Source: Spraguea lophii
Taxonomy: Eukaryota > Microsporidia > Spragueidae
DNA length: 64,000 bases
Direction of reading: 5' to 3'
Assembly: GCA_001887945.1 (NCBI GenBank)
Contig: LDOQ01000010.1
Span: 186,001 to 250,000 of the forward strand
Shown piece after piece: positions 9,187-19,848 of the stretch; position 1 is the stretch's first letter, and each line of letters starts with the position of its first letter. Position numbers and translations under genes: made by a program. The notes under the pieces are model-generated. The model did no database searches and was not told the DNA's origin. It saw nothing but the letters and a program-made list of their open reading frames with translations.

Positions 9187-12100
9187 TTATTTCCCCATAA
9201 TAACAACATCAACATATTTTTTATATTCCATATCAATATTTCCAACATTATTAAATATTTCTTTTATTTTAGATCTATTTTCCACTATTAAACTATTTCT
9301 TAATAAAAATATAATCAATCTATCATTATTCTCTATTAAAGATATTTTTGATAAATATTCTAAAAATCTATCTATAACCATACCTTCTTCATAATCTATT
9401 CTTTTATTATAATAAAATATTATATCTAATATATTATCTATTATATCATTGGTATTCTTCATACCAACCTTAATTAAAATATCTATATAATTTAAAATAT
9501 TACTATTATTCAGATTTATACTTATATTATTTTCTATTAATATATTTAATAAATCACTGTTATTACTATTACTGTTATTCATGTATATTCTTATATAATT
9601 AATATTAGAATATAATAATTTTTCTTCTAATTCAGGAGATTTTATCAATGCTCCTAGATTTTCTAATACCTCTATATTTCTATTAATATCTGTTGTAATG
9701 TTTATTATTTTACTATAAACCATTATCTTTTCATCTTCACTAAGATTTAAATTTATATTCCTGTAAATAAATATATCTCTTTTAATATCACTATCTAATA
9801 AATATTTAAATTCATCTAAGAATGATAAATAATCATTTAAATTAATATCTAAGGAATTGTTTATATGTTCATATACCAATGTATCTGTATTCTTATCTAT
9901 TTTATTCATATTCTTATATTCTTCTATATCATTTTTATTTATTTTTATTTTATAATTTAATATTAAATATTTTATTATTTCTTTATAAAATTGTTTATCT
10001 TTTATAATATTTCTTAATATATCTATTTCTCTTCTATTATAAGCATAGACAAACATTAATTCTTTATCTTCTACTTTTACTGATAGAAAATTATAAATAC
10101 ATCTTATAATTGAGGTATCAATATCTAAATTTCCATTGTCTATAATATTTTGAATAATAATAGCATATTTTTCTAATAGATCTTCTAAACATCTAATATA
10201 TCTATCATTTATATTTATCAATATATTTTTCAATATAACTTTAACACATTTTTGTGTGTTATTGATATTCTCTATCCAAACATCTTTACTATTATTCTTG
10301 ATATTTATATTCTCATCGTATCTTAGAATATATACAACACTTAAAATATTCTTTATTGATTCAATAAACATTTTATATGTCTTATTAGATGTATCATCGA
10401 TTATATTACCATCTTTTGTAATTGTATTAGATTTATTTATTATATTATCATCTTCTGCAATTGTATTGGATATATCTTCTTTGTATATTGTAGAATTAAT
10501 ATTTATGGATGTATAATTATTTATTTTCTCTTCTTTATTATTTTTTAATATTATATCTATGATTTTTAATAATTCTTTTTTCACCATCCAATTACCATTA
10601 AGTATATTTTCTACTATTATTTTTAAAAGTTTAATAAAAGAGATATTACTAAGTTTAGTGGTATTACTATCTTTATAATAATTATTTATCATATCTCTTA
10701 TAATATCATATACAGTATAATCATTGTTTTTTATACCGGAAGATATAGCATTGCTAAAGATATCTATATCTTTTATTCTATTAGATATTGGATATAATAT
10801 AAATAATAAGTTACTGTTAAACTCAGAATCACTCATGGATTTATTAAGGTTTCTATTTTTATTGTTATGAATATTAAAATCAAGATTATTTTCAGAATCG
10901 TTAAACTTGCTATATGTAATATTGTTATATTTTTTAAAATATTCTATAACCGAAGATACTCTACTATCACAAGACTTTTCTATAATAATTTTTAAAAGTT
11001 TACTACTCTTGTTATTAATATTATCTAATAAATAGTTTATAACATCATTTATCTTGGTATTATAATCTTTTATATCTTCTGTTAATGTTCCTTTGTTTTT
11101 GCTACATTCATCTACAACATCTTCATAATCTTTGTAATAATCTAATATATTTTCTATTGGTTTTATATTTTTAAGTGATATTAAACAAATAAATATTTTG
11201 TCTAGGAGACTAATGAATATTCTTCTGTTTGTAATATTTAATAGATTGTCTATGTAACCTTCAACATCAAAATTTGGGTTTTTGAGATCATTTATATTTT
11301 CTTCAAGGATGTAGAAATATATGAAAAATAGTTCTTGTGATATTTTATATTCAAAATCAAAGGTTGTTTTTTTCTGTAAAGTATCTATATCTACCGATAT
11401 TCCATTTTTCTGTAAAAATTCATTTATTACTTTTCTACTCTCATTACATATCATTTTATTTTCATTATTCATTAATTTTAATATTATTTCTGTATATTCA
11501 TAAAATAAATATTTGAGATGTTTTAATATTGATTTTCTATATTCTCCATTTCTTAAATAACAATCTATTTTCTTTCTTAAAGCAAACGATAAAAATTTAT
11601 CTTTTAAATTTATTTGAAATATCGTATCTATTATTTTATCTTTGGATGGTAATTGGTTATAATTACTTATGATATTATCCATATTTCTAAAAAGATATGG
11701 TTTAATCTCTGTTTCTCGGATTAAACTATTATAATAAACTGTATTAACATCATTGCTCATTAAAGAAGTATTAGATATAGTACATTCCAATAATATTTCT
11801 ATATCTAAATCTTTTACGTCTATTTGTTTGATTTCATCAAATGTTTTATTAATTTTATTATTTAAATTATAAAATAATTTACATTCATTAATAACAGTTA
11901 AATAATAATTTCTTTTTTCATCGTCATTCAGTATACTAGAATCTTCTAATAATAAATTCTTCTCTTTTATTTCTGTTGAATTATCCCAAGTTTCTAATAT
12001 TTCACTATTATTTGAATATTTTTCATTTGTGTTATTACTTTGAATTTTAAATATAATATTTTTATATTTATTTTGAAAATATTTTTTATATTCATCTATA

Positions 12101-13995
12101 TAATTGTTATTTTTATAAACATAATCACCCAAATATTTATAATAATTATTATTCAGCAGAAATAAAAATATTCTTTTATCCTCTATTTCTATTAACCTTG
12201 ATAATATTGTTGTAATATTATTATTTAAACCAAATGTTAATATTTCAATAATATTATTATCATCTATATATTGTATAATTATTTTTTCTATGGATATTAT
12301 TACTTCAGGATCTATAAATGTATTATTTTTATTTTTTTCATAATATATAAAATATTCTTTCATGTTTATAAACTTTTTAGAATATTGAATCAAATCTTCT
12401 AAATATATACCATCATTATTATTTTCTTCATTTAATATTTCACATTCTGAAACATTACTATTTATTTTATTCATAACGTAATATTCTACTCTCTCTGAGA
12501 TAATTTCTACAATATCTTTTATATCCAATCCTTCTTTAAGATAATTTAATAATTCAATAGTTCTACCTGGATTAATAAACAGATCAAAATATTTAGAATA
12601 ATTTCTGTACTTAACCGTATTGAATATTTCTTTGTTGATAAGTTGAACATCATGTATTAAATTATTGTCATATAAATCATTATAATGATCTATATAAGAA
12701 TTATAAATATATTTAGTATCTTTCAATACTTTTTCAATATTTAAATTCTTTATAGAAAATTCGTTATTATCTGAATTACAAATTGTTTCTAACAGTCTTA
12801 CTCTATCTGTTCTGTTAAATATATTATATTTATTGGGCATAATAAATCTATTATAATATTCTAATACATACACATCTATGTTATTTTTATTCATATATTC
12901 TTTCACAATACCATTACATTTAAGTTCTTTTATTGATTTATAAAATAAATAATATTTATATGATTCTATACCATACAGTTTTATAATTTCATTATTAATA
13001 GATGCATTTAATTCAAAAGGATCTAATACCTTTAGAATCTTTTTATTTATTTTTATTAATAATAATAATTTAGAATCTGTTAATTTATAAAATGCAGATG
13101 CATTAATAAATTTTTTATGTTTTATATATTCTTCAATTATCTGTATTTCATTTTCAGATAAATCTTCTAACACATTTAAATCTACAATTGCATCAATCTG
13201 CAAAAGAAACTTGGATATATCTTTATAAAAAACATTTCTCTTTATAAACGTATATAATACTTTTTTATCGATAAAATATTTTTTATTCACTTTTTGAATT
13301 ATTATATTTTGAGAACAAACAATATTTCTATCACAATTCGGACAACTATTGATACATTTGTTATTTCTGGTATCTTCGATATCTCTTCTAACTCTTAAAT
13401 AGTCTTTTATTGTATGAGACATATCGATATACTTCTTCTCTTTATATAATTCAAATAAATGTTGTAATATACACATCTCATTCTCTTTCAAGAATGCATT
13501 AATAAACAATATTTTATTTGTAGATAATGAAAACTTTAAATAATTAATAAAAGATAAAATCTTATTATTTTTTAATATGCTATCTATAAATTTTATAGAA
13601 TTATTGTTTTCATTCTTATTTACAAACTTTCTTAACAATAAAAAATAAAGTCGGTCGAGAAAAACGTTTTTATCATTTCCAAAAACTTCTTCTATCGGTA
13701 GAAAATAATTTTCCAATCCATTTGATACATTATTTGTATAATATTTACCTGTATTTATATCAATTATACATTGTTCACATTTTGTATATCTTTTTATTAT
13801 TTCTATTAACTTACGTATATGTTCTTCACATATATTTTTATTATCAATCATATCAAAAGGAATTTTATTAAAATAAAAATATAATCTACTAAATTTTTTA
13901 TTAGATTGTAACATTTTAGAAAACAACTTATTTTCATCGTTCTCGTAAAATTCTAGTCTATTTTCTACAATATGATATATTTCGTTGATTTTCAT
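9187..13995 (-). CDS. Very large Asn/Ile-rich helical protein, unknown
   Basis: A 1602-residue protein, the largest in the window. It is dominated by short amphipathic helices rich in Ile, Leu, Asn and Lys, the texture of an alpha-solenoid scaffold. A small Cys cluster (C-P-N-C-D-R-N-I-V-C) lies near residue 220. I see no enzymatic motif. Low-complexity Asn/Asp/Ser stretches interrupt it, for example around residues 1160-1210. A large inner-ring nucleoporin of the Nup192/Nup188 type, or another big solenoid, would fit the size and texture, but I cannot name one. The start is supported by a CCC block (plus-strand ggg at 14003-14005). It diverges from the GPI gene with about 330 bp between the starts. 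Confidence 0.8.
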   Translation of the reverse strand: MKINEIYHIVENRLEFYENDENKLFSKMLQSNKKFSRLYFYFNKIPFDMIDNKNICEEHIRKLIEIIKRYTKCEQCIIDINTGKYYTNNVSNGLENYFLPIEEVFGNDKNVFLDRLYFLLLRKFVNKNENNNSIKFIDSILKNNKILSFINYLKFSLSTNKILFINAFLKENEMCILQHLFELYKEKKYIDMSHTIKDYLRVRRDIEDTRNNKCINSCPNCDRNIVCSQNIIIQKVNKKYFIDKKVLYTFIKRNVFYKDISKFLLQIDAIVDLNVLEDLSENEIQIIEEYIKHKKFINASAFYKLTDSKLLLLIKINKKILKVLDPFELNASINNEIIKLYGIESYKYYLFYKSIKELKCNGIVKEYMNKNNIDVYVLEYYNRFIMPNKYNIFNRTDRVRLLETICNSDNNEFSIKNLNIEKVLKDTKYIYNSYIDHYNDLYDNNLIHDVQLINKEIFNTVKYRNYSKYFDLFINPGRTIELLNYLKEGLDIKDIVEIISERVEYYVMNKINSNVSECEILNEENNNDGIYLEDLIQYSKKFINMKEYFIYYEKNKNNTFIDPEVIISIEKIIIQYIDDNNIIEILTFGLNNNITTILSRLIEIEDKRIFLFLLNNNYYKYLGDYVYKNNNYIDEYKKYFQNKYKNIIFKIQSNNTNEKYSNNSEILETWDNSTEIKEKNLLLEDSSILNDDEKRNYYLTVINECKLFYNLNNKINKTFDEIKQIDVKDLDIEILLECTISNTSLMSNDVNTVYYNSLIRETEIKPYLFRNMDNIISNYNQLPSKDKIIDTIFQINLKDKFLSFALRKKIDCYLRNGEYRKSILKHLKYLFYEYTEIILKLMNNENKMICNESRKVINEFLQKNGISVDIDTLQKKTTFDFEYKISQELFFIYFYILEENINDLKNPNFDVEGYIDNLLNITNRRIFISLLDKIFICLISLKNIKPIENILDYYKDYEDVVDECSKNKGTLTEDIKDYNTKINDVINYLLDNINNKSSKLLKIIIEKSCDSRVSSVIEYFKKYNNITYSKFNDSENNLDFNIHNNKNRNLNKSMSDSEFNSNLLFILYPISNRIKDIDIFSNAISSGIKNNDYTVYDIIRDMINNYYKDSNTTKLSNISFIKLLKIIVENILNGNWMVKKELLKIIDIILKNNKEEKINNYTSININSTIYKEDISNTIAEDDNIINKSNTITKDGNIIDDTSNKTYKMFIESIKNILSVVYILRYDENINIKNNSKDVWIENINNTQKCVKVILKNILININDRYIRCLEDLLEKYAIIIQNIIDNGNLDIDTSIIRCIYNFLSVKVEDKELMFVYAYNRREIDILRNIIKDKQFYKEIIKYLILNYKIKINKNDIEEYKNMNKIDKNTDTLVYEHINNSLDINLNDYLSFLDEFKYLLDSDIKRDIFIYRNINLNLSEDEKIMVYSKIINITTDINRNIEVLENLGALIKSPELEEKLLYSNINYIRIYMNNSNSNNSDLLNILIENNISINLNNSNILNYIDILIKVGMKNTNDIIDNILDIIFYYNKRIDYEEGMVIDRFLEYLSKISLIENNDRLIIFLLRNSLIVENRSKIKEIFNNVGNIDMEYKKYVDVVIMGK

Positions 13996-14327
13996 AATTA
14001 CAGGGCAAAATATTTTTTTTCTTATAAATTTTTATTAAGAAATAATTTTAATATTTCAAAATTAATTTTGAGTTTAAAATAATAGATATTTAAAGAGATA
14101 AATATTATTATTATTTTGATATGTTTCTTCGGATTTGAAATTTACATTCAAACAATATTTATTTCAAACTATTATGTTTCTAAATACGACAATGGCATTT
14201 TCAATTTTTTGTTATTATATTTTTTATTTATTGTTAAAAATTTTAAAATATTTTTTGTTAGTATTTGTATTACTATTGATCTTTTTTGTATCAGAATTAC
14301 TATAAATTTTCAAAAAAGTTCAGGCTC

Positions 14328-15860
14328 ATGAATAACATCAAAAAACTTTTAAATGAAGAAGCTGAGAGAGTTAATAACTTTTCAAGTAAAATCAATATAG
14401 GAACAGAATTTCTTTTATATGATTTTTCACGTACACATCTAGAGTCGAAAAAGCTTAATGAATATATTAAGATATTTGAAAAGAAAAGAGATGAATTCAG
14501 ACGAATGGAAAATAAAGAGGCAATAAATTTTACAGAGTTAAGAAAAGTATTGCATATTACATGCAGAAGTAAGAAAATTTTTAAAAAAATACGTGGTGAT
14601 AAATTAGATCTAGACCCCGAAGAATTAATCGTATATTATGAAATGGAGAGATATAAAAGATTTTGTTTGGATTTTAATAATGAGATGAGGGGTGTATCAG
14701 GAAAAAAGTTTGATACAATAGTAAATATAGGAATAGGTGGAAGTGAGCTTGGTACTAAAATGATATGCAAGGCTCTACATCATTATAGAGACAAGAATAA
14801 AAAGATATATTTTATTTCAAATATAGATCCAACTGATGTAAAATTGGTGATGGATCAAATAGACATAGAAAGAACACTTTTTATTGTTGTCAGTAAAACT
14901 TGGAGCACTGATGAAACACTTTCTAATTTTGAATTTGTTAAGACTCTAGCATTGGAGAAATTGAGTGGAAAAGAGGATGATTTTCTTGAGAGACATTTTG
15001 TGGCTGTAACTTCAGAAGTTGAAAGAGCTAAAGAATGTGGCTTTGAAAATATATTTAATATTTGGACCTTTATAGGTGGCAGATTTTGTGTTTGGAGTGC
15101 ATCAGGACTTGCTGCTATGTTATACTTAGGTTTTAACACATTTTTCGAAATGTTAATGGGTGCATCTGTTATGGATGACCATTTTTTTAATGCAGAAACA
15201 AAGAAAAATATACCCATTTTACAAGCTATCGTAGAAATATATTATAATAACGAGCTAGGATACAATAACAAATGTATTGTTCCCTATGATAGTAATCTTT
15301 CCGAGTTCGTTAGATATGAACAACAAGTAGAATTAGAAAGCAATGGAAAGTCACAAACAACAACAGGAATAACTAATAAAAACACAGCGATGGTTATTTG
15401 GGGTGATATTGGTAGCAATGCTCAACATTCATTTTTTCAAGGATTACACCAAGGTACAATAAAAACTCTATGTGAATTTATTTGTGGATTATCTCCATTG
15501 GAACATGATGAAAATTCTATTAAACATCACAAAAAATTATTTTCCAACTTTATTGGACAATCGATAGCTTTGGTAGAAGGAAAACACAGTGATATTAGCC
15601 ATAAAACATTTCCTGGAAACAAACCAGTAATAAATATAGTATATTCCAAACTCACTCCTGGTATATTAGGAGCTTTAATGTCAGCATATGAACATAAAAT
15701 ATTTGTTCAAGGAAAATATTGGGATATAAACTCCTTTGATCAATTTGGAGTAGATTTGGGTAAAACTCTTTCAAAAAAAATTTATAAAAATATGGATAAA
15801 GAAATGGAATTAGATGCCTCAACACAACAGTTAATTAATTACTACAAAAAGAATTTATGA
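14328..15860 (+). CDS. GPI1: Glucose-6-phosphate isomerase
   Basis: A 510-residue enzyme interconverting glucose 6-phosphate and fructose 6-phosphate in glycolysis. The sugar-phosphate-binding SIS folds are clear: VNIGIGGSELGTKM, then the F-I-S-N-I-D-P-T-D segment, then VVSKTWSTDETLSN. The PGI signature follows as GGRFCVWSASGLAAMLYLGF, then S-N-G-K-S and Q-H-S-F-F-Q-G-L-H-Q-G-T, and the C-terminal signature is near Y-W-D-I-N-S-F-D-Q-F-G-V-x-L-G-K. All usual segments are present. The frame is open back to a TTG at 14286, but the first ATG is at 14328 (CTCATGAAT), giving a family-like N-terminus, so I start there. No CCC block is present. The stop overlaps the ATG of a frame continuing into the next small gene. 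Confidence 0.96.
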   Translation: MNNIKKLLNEEAERVNNFSSKINIGTEFLLYDFSRTHLESKKLNEYIKIFEKKRDEFRRMENKEAINFTELRKVLHITCRSKKIFKKIRGDKLDLDPEELIVYYEMERYKRFCLDFNNEMRGVSGKKFDTIVNIGIGGSELGTKMICKALHHYRDKNKKIYFISNIDPTDVKLVMDQIDIERTLFIVVSKTWSTDETLSNFEFVKTLALEKLSGKEDDFLERHFVAVTSEVERAKECGFENIFNIWTFIGGRFCVWSASGLAAMLYLGFNTFFEMLMGASVMDDHFFNAETKKNIPILQAIVEIYYNNELGYNNKCIVPYDSNLSEFVRYEQQVELESNGKSQTTTGITNKNTAMVIWGDIGSNAQHSFFQGLHQGTIKTLCEFICGLSPLEHDENSIKHHKKLFSNFIGQSIALVEGKHSDISHKTFPGNKPVINIVYSKLTPGILGALMSAYEHKIFVQGKYWDINSFDQFGVDLGKTLSKKIYKNMDKEMELDASTQQLINYYKKNL

Positions 15861-15892
15861 ATTTCAATAAATTTTTAAAATCTTGCACCCCT

Positions 15893-16072
15893 ATGAAGTT
15901 TTATTCATATTTTGGATATTTTTTTATTTTTGTGATTGCGTGTTCTTTAAGCATTTTAGGAGTAATATACGGATATAAACATCAAAAGATAGATTATGAT
16001 ATTTCATCTTTAAATAAATATGAAATTACCGAATTTAACGATACTATATTAGATGGAGATTCAGATTTCTAA
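15893..16072 (+). CDS. Small single-span membrane protein
   Basis: A 59-residue protein starting MKFYSYFGYFFIFV, with one transmembrane helix at about residues 5-26 and a short acidic tail ending DGDSDF. The frame extends upstream to an ATG at 15857 that overlaps the GPI stop codon (ATGA), adding 12 residues. The CCCC block at 15888-15891, just before the ATG at 15893, argues that the downstream ATG is used, since this block marks starts elsewhere here. Function unknown; a small subunit of an ER membrane complex would fit the size but is unsupported. Confidence 0.6.
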   Translation: MKFYSYFGYFFIFVIACSLSILGVIYGYKHQKIDYDISSLNKYEITEFNDTILDGDSDF

Positions 16073-17253
16073 ATTAACAATTAAACTATATCCATTTATT
16101 ATATTTTATCTATAAATTTAATTATAATACAATCATCTTCATAAGTTTTATATTTTTATTTTAAAATTTAAAAATCATTTATTTTTTTATAAACCAATTA
16201 AAGTATATTTTTGAATAAGAAAATTTTCAATAGGTGTAAGTTTTCTATTATTTTTATTAAATATCAAATTGTCATATATATTTTTTATATCTTAAATTAA
16301 TGGTTAATGTATATAATAATCTGTAATGATATTTTTATAATTAACTAAAAACTATTTTATATTATTTTATAATTTATTGATGTTAATTGAAGTTTATTTA
16401 TTTTTCGTAGTATAATAACATACATTATTTTATTTAAATAGTTATCATTGTTGAATTAATAATCCTCTAATATTCTTTTGTAAATATATTTAATTAATAA
16501 TTAATTGCAATAAAGATTCTACATCAACAATATTTTTTAAAACAATAATATCTTAAGATTGAAATTAAAAATATTATTTAAATGAATTAAAATATAATAA
16601 CATCTATTATTTATAATCATAATGTTATTCCTTTATTATCCTTTATTTTTATCAACTTATACAATAACATTCTATTATTTATAAATGTATTTTAAATTTG
16701 AACGATTTAATAATTTTTGAATCTAGATGTAATTAATTTATCTTATTAGTACATTGTGTAAATTTTATATTATTTTTTTAATAATAATATTTTGTATCTT
16801 AAATAAATTTTCTTATGTTAAAAACATATATTATTTAATTCATATAGTAAATTAAAGTTTACTTATTTTCCAACAATAATATTTTTTTAATTTTATGAAT
16901 AAGTTTTTTGGTTTACTTTAATAATAATTATTTAACAATCAATTCGTCGTACACATATTTATTATATTTCTAAACAACAGAAACATTTGAATTACATTCA
17001 TTAAAGTATCTTGTATTTATGTATAAAGATTTTTTTATGTTTTTTATCATAGAAGAAGAAAACTCTTATCTATTAGGTCTTACGATTATTACATCCCACA
17101 GGAAGTAAAGATTAAATATTTATTTTTAATAAAATATAAAATATTTAGAATAAAAACTATTTTAAAATCTTTCCGTCTTTTATTTCATTTAAATCTATTT
17201 ATATTTTATAACAACCAATTTGTTTCAAACAAAATTTTATCGAATAAAAAATT
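16073..17253. other. Gene-free AT-rich interval
   Basis: About 1.2 kb of A/T-rich DNA between two genes whose 3' ends face each other. I see no gene, RNA gene or clear element. Confidence 0.6.
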
Positions 17254-18927
17254 TTATTGAATAACTTTTTCCAAATTTATTTCAAATGCAGAAACAACGT
17301 AAGGAATATTATAAAATCTTATAATTTTGGGACATACTATTCCAAATTCTCCAACTTTTGTATCATCAACTATAATATCTCCACATCTCTTACTCAAATA
17401 CATTTTTAAATTTTTTTCTTCGAATTTCACCTTATTTTTTAGCTTTTTGAACAAAAATGTTATTAAACCTTGGATTTCTTCTAAACCACCGGTATTACTT
17501 GCTATCAGTCCAGATAATCTTCTTTCATTTCTAGCCAATACATCAAATTGAGAATCTAATAATACTATATCACCAATTTCAAAAATTTTAATAGGTGCTG
17601 GAAAATGTTGGTTGGCTGATAATGTTTTTAAAAGCGTTAATAATAACGAGCTTTTAATACTTTCATTTTCTAAAGATTGATAATTAGAAACTTTTACATA
17701 ATCTTCACCAGTAAGTTTATTTTCGTCATTAGAAATTAAGCTAAGTGTTAAAGCTTCTAAGAATCCGCAATTGGCAATCTCTTGTCTTATTTTCTTGCAA
17801 ATTTTATTGATTTTCAATTCTTTTCCAGGTGTGAAAAACATAGGTGGTGATCGGTTAAAATTATTAAAACCATATGATACACATATATCTTCTATTACAT
17901 CACATTTATGCATAATATCAAACCTTACTTCGGGAATTGAAAAAGCAATTTCTTGATTATTATAATTTTCTTTTGTATCTCCTACTGATGATATTTCTAA
18001 ATTTTTGATATCGTTATGAACATCATCTTTTATTTTATACATCATTTTTCTTAAATGTTTTTCAATCTCTTTTCCATCCATTTTTATTCCTATTTCTTTT
18101 AGAACCTCCTCTTTTGTTATTGTCATTTCTTTGTGTCTTAAAACAGGTGTATAAATATTATTAACTTCTACTTTATATGTTTTTGTACCTCTGAAGCTAT
18201 CTAAAATTAAATAAAGGGATTCATTTACTCTTTTTTCATTATGTCCAGTTACTTCTACAAATATGTTTTTTGTTTGAAGAGATATTTTAGAATGGTTAGA
18301 ATTTATGATTGGTGGATATGATAAAATATTATTATTTTCATCGAAAAAAAGAGCAGGTTTTTCTTCCAAATATTTAAAATATTTAGAAAATTTCTTATCA
18401 TCTTTAAAATGTTCTTCTATTTCATTTCCATCCATGCATTTATCATTGTTTAATATTTGAAATTTAAAATCATTTTTATGTGATGATTTGAAATAAACAG
18501 GAAATTTAATCTTATCGAGATCGTGGGTTCCTATTGCAGCCAAAGATCTATTTCTACAAAATGTCTTGTGTAGTATTTCTTGATAATTTATAAAATCCTC
18601 ATATATGTCTTGATTAAAGTCAATTCCTTCAATTATTCCACATGCTACATATCTAGGTTGGTTTTCAACAAATACTTTATGTTCAGAATTAATAAGCTCT
18701 AGTTCTTTGTATTCTTCTATTTCTAGATAAGATTTAAGAGATCTTAGTAACCCATTAACCGAGCAAAGATCATATCTATTAGCAGGAATTTCTATTATGA
18801 AATTGTTCTCTTCAGTCTCGTCGATTTCTAATCCAAAGTCAAATAGCATATCATTAAACTCATCATCAGTATATTTAATACCAAGTTCAGAATATATTAA
18901 ATCCTTTTTCACAGATATACGTGGCAT
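17254..18927 (-). CDS. FRS1: Phenylalanyl-tRNA synthetase beta subunit, cytosolic type
   Basis: A 557-residue protein of the archaeal/eukaryotic PheRS beta family, which with the alpha subunit charges tRNA-Phe. The N-terminus MPRISVKKDLIYSELG and the segment E-I-P-A-N-R-Y-D-L are typical of domain B1. The central part carries the B3/B4 segment A-A-I-G-T-H-D-L-D-K, then P-P-I-I-N-S-N-H-S-K-I, and later the catalytic-like domain with IPEVRFDIMHKCDVIEDICV, FNNFNRSPP and L-T-L-S-L-I-S-N. The C-terminal R-R-L-S-G-L-I region and GEFGIVCPKII complete it. Length is slightly below the usual 590. The start is supported by CCCC (plus-strand gggg at 18929-18932). Confidence 0.95.
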   Translation of the reverse strand: MPRISVKKDLIYSELGIKYTDDEFNDMLFDFGLEIDETEENNFIIEIPANRYDLCSVNGLLRSLKSYLEIEEYKELELINSEHKVFVENQPRYVACGIIEGIDFNQDIYEDFINYQEILHKTFCRNRSLAAIGTHDLDKIKFPVYFKSSHKNDFKFQILNNDKCMDGNEIEEHFKDDKKFSKYFKYLEEKPALFFDENNNILSYPPIINSNHSKISLQTKNIFVEVTGHNEKRVNESLYLILDSFRGTKTYKVEVNNIYTPVLRHKEMTITKEEVLKEIGIKMDGKEIEKHLRKMMYKIKDDVHNDIKNLEISSVGDTKENYNNQEIAFSIPEVRFDIMHKCDVIEDICVSYGFNNFNRSPPMFFTPGKELKINKICKKIRQEIANCGFLEALTLSLISNDENKLTGEDYVKVSNYQSLENESIKSSLLLTLLKTLSANQHFPAPIKIFEIGDIVLLDSQFDVLARNERRLSGLIASNTGGLEEIQGLITFLFKKLKNKVKFEEKNLKMYLSKRCGDIIVDDTKVGEFGIVCPKIIRFYNIPYVVSAFEINLEKVIQ

Positions 18928-19117
18928 TGGGGTTGATTAAAAAAAAGAAAAATTTTTGATTTATAATATTATGAATTTTAAAATATTATTTTTGATCTAC
19001 AGAATTTCTTGTCTATTTTTTAAGGTGGTATTTTGTACGTGGAAACGTGAAAAGTAGAAAAACTATTATTTTAATCCATCTACAAAAGGATGTAAAAATA
19101 TGATCTTTTGAATTTAT

Positions 19118-19600
19118 AAGGCGCACTCGACCTAATGGTCGAGGGTTACTAATCAAACCCTGACATAGCGGGTTCGAATCTTTCCCACAGAAAAAAGATT
19201 TCAACACAAAAAAAAATAAAAAAGTGGTTGAGATGGGAAAAGAGAAGAAGGTATCTTGGGTAGGTAAGAGTTTGATAATGTAAGTCGATTGTGTTCTGTA
19301 TAACGTTCCTATTGTTATATTAAGGCGATGTTTAATTAGTGTGGTTATAAGGTCTATATTGGGACTGGATAGACCAATATTACGATAAGAAAAGGACTAA
19401 AATTTATCGAAGAAGAAATGGTGATTGGTACTGCGTGTCCCACGAAAAAATATAACGTTCTATAACATAAGGTAAGATATGCATAATTCATACACGCGAT
19501 GCAACCGGTTAGTACAAGTCATCCTTACCTCAAGAAATTAACAATCTCATACCATGGTAGACTACAACTAACCAGACAATTTAATAATAATTAAAATATT
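19118..19600 (+). mobile_element. SINE-like copy B
   Basis: The head holds an A-box-like ctcgacctaatgg (19127-19139) and a B box ggttcgaatct (19171-19181) with T-arm-like pairing around it. The body follows copy A at lower identity: an A-rich joint after the head, a gggtaggtaagagtttgataatg block, the ataacataaggtaagat block near 19465, the ccggttagtacaag block and the accatggtagactacaac block. The terminal ataaataaaag block is decayed. It lies between the PheRS beta start and the ricin-B-like gene. Confidence 0.75.
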
Positions 19601-19848
19601 ATTTTAAAATCTCTATATTATATTTTATTTAATAACAATTCTTGTGTAATACTACTTACATAAAATAAATAGTTTATTTATTTTTTACTTTCGGTGAAGG
19701 AAAAAAATATTTTTTTATTCTAAATATTTCTAACATTTGTTACAAATATACCAAATAATTTAATAAAAAATAAATGCTATTAAATATTTCGTTTTATAAT
19801 AAAACTATGTTATATATTTAATATAATTGTATTCAATACTTTGTTTCT

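Noticed and set aside
14286..14327. N-terminal extension of GPI from a TTG
   Set aside because: The first ATG at 14328 already gives a family-like N-terminus; the extension is AT-rich noise.
19118..19190. Possible functional tRNA gene
   Set aside because: A and B boxes are present but there is no proper acceptor stem and the anticodon loop is irregular; the sequence continues into the SINE-like body.
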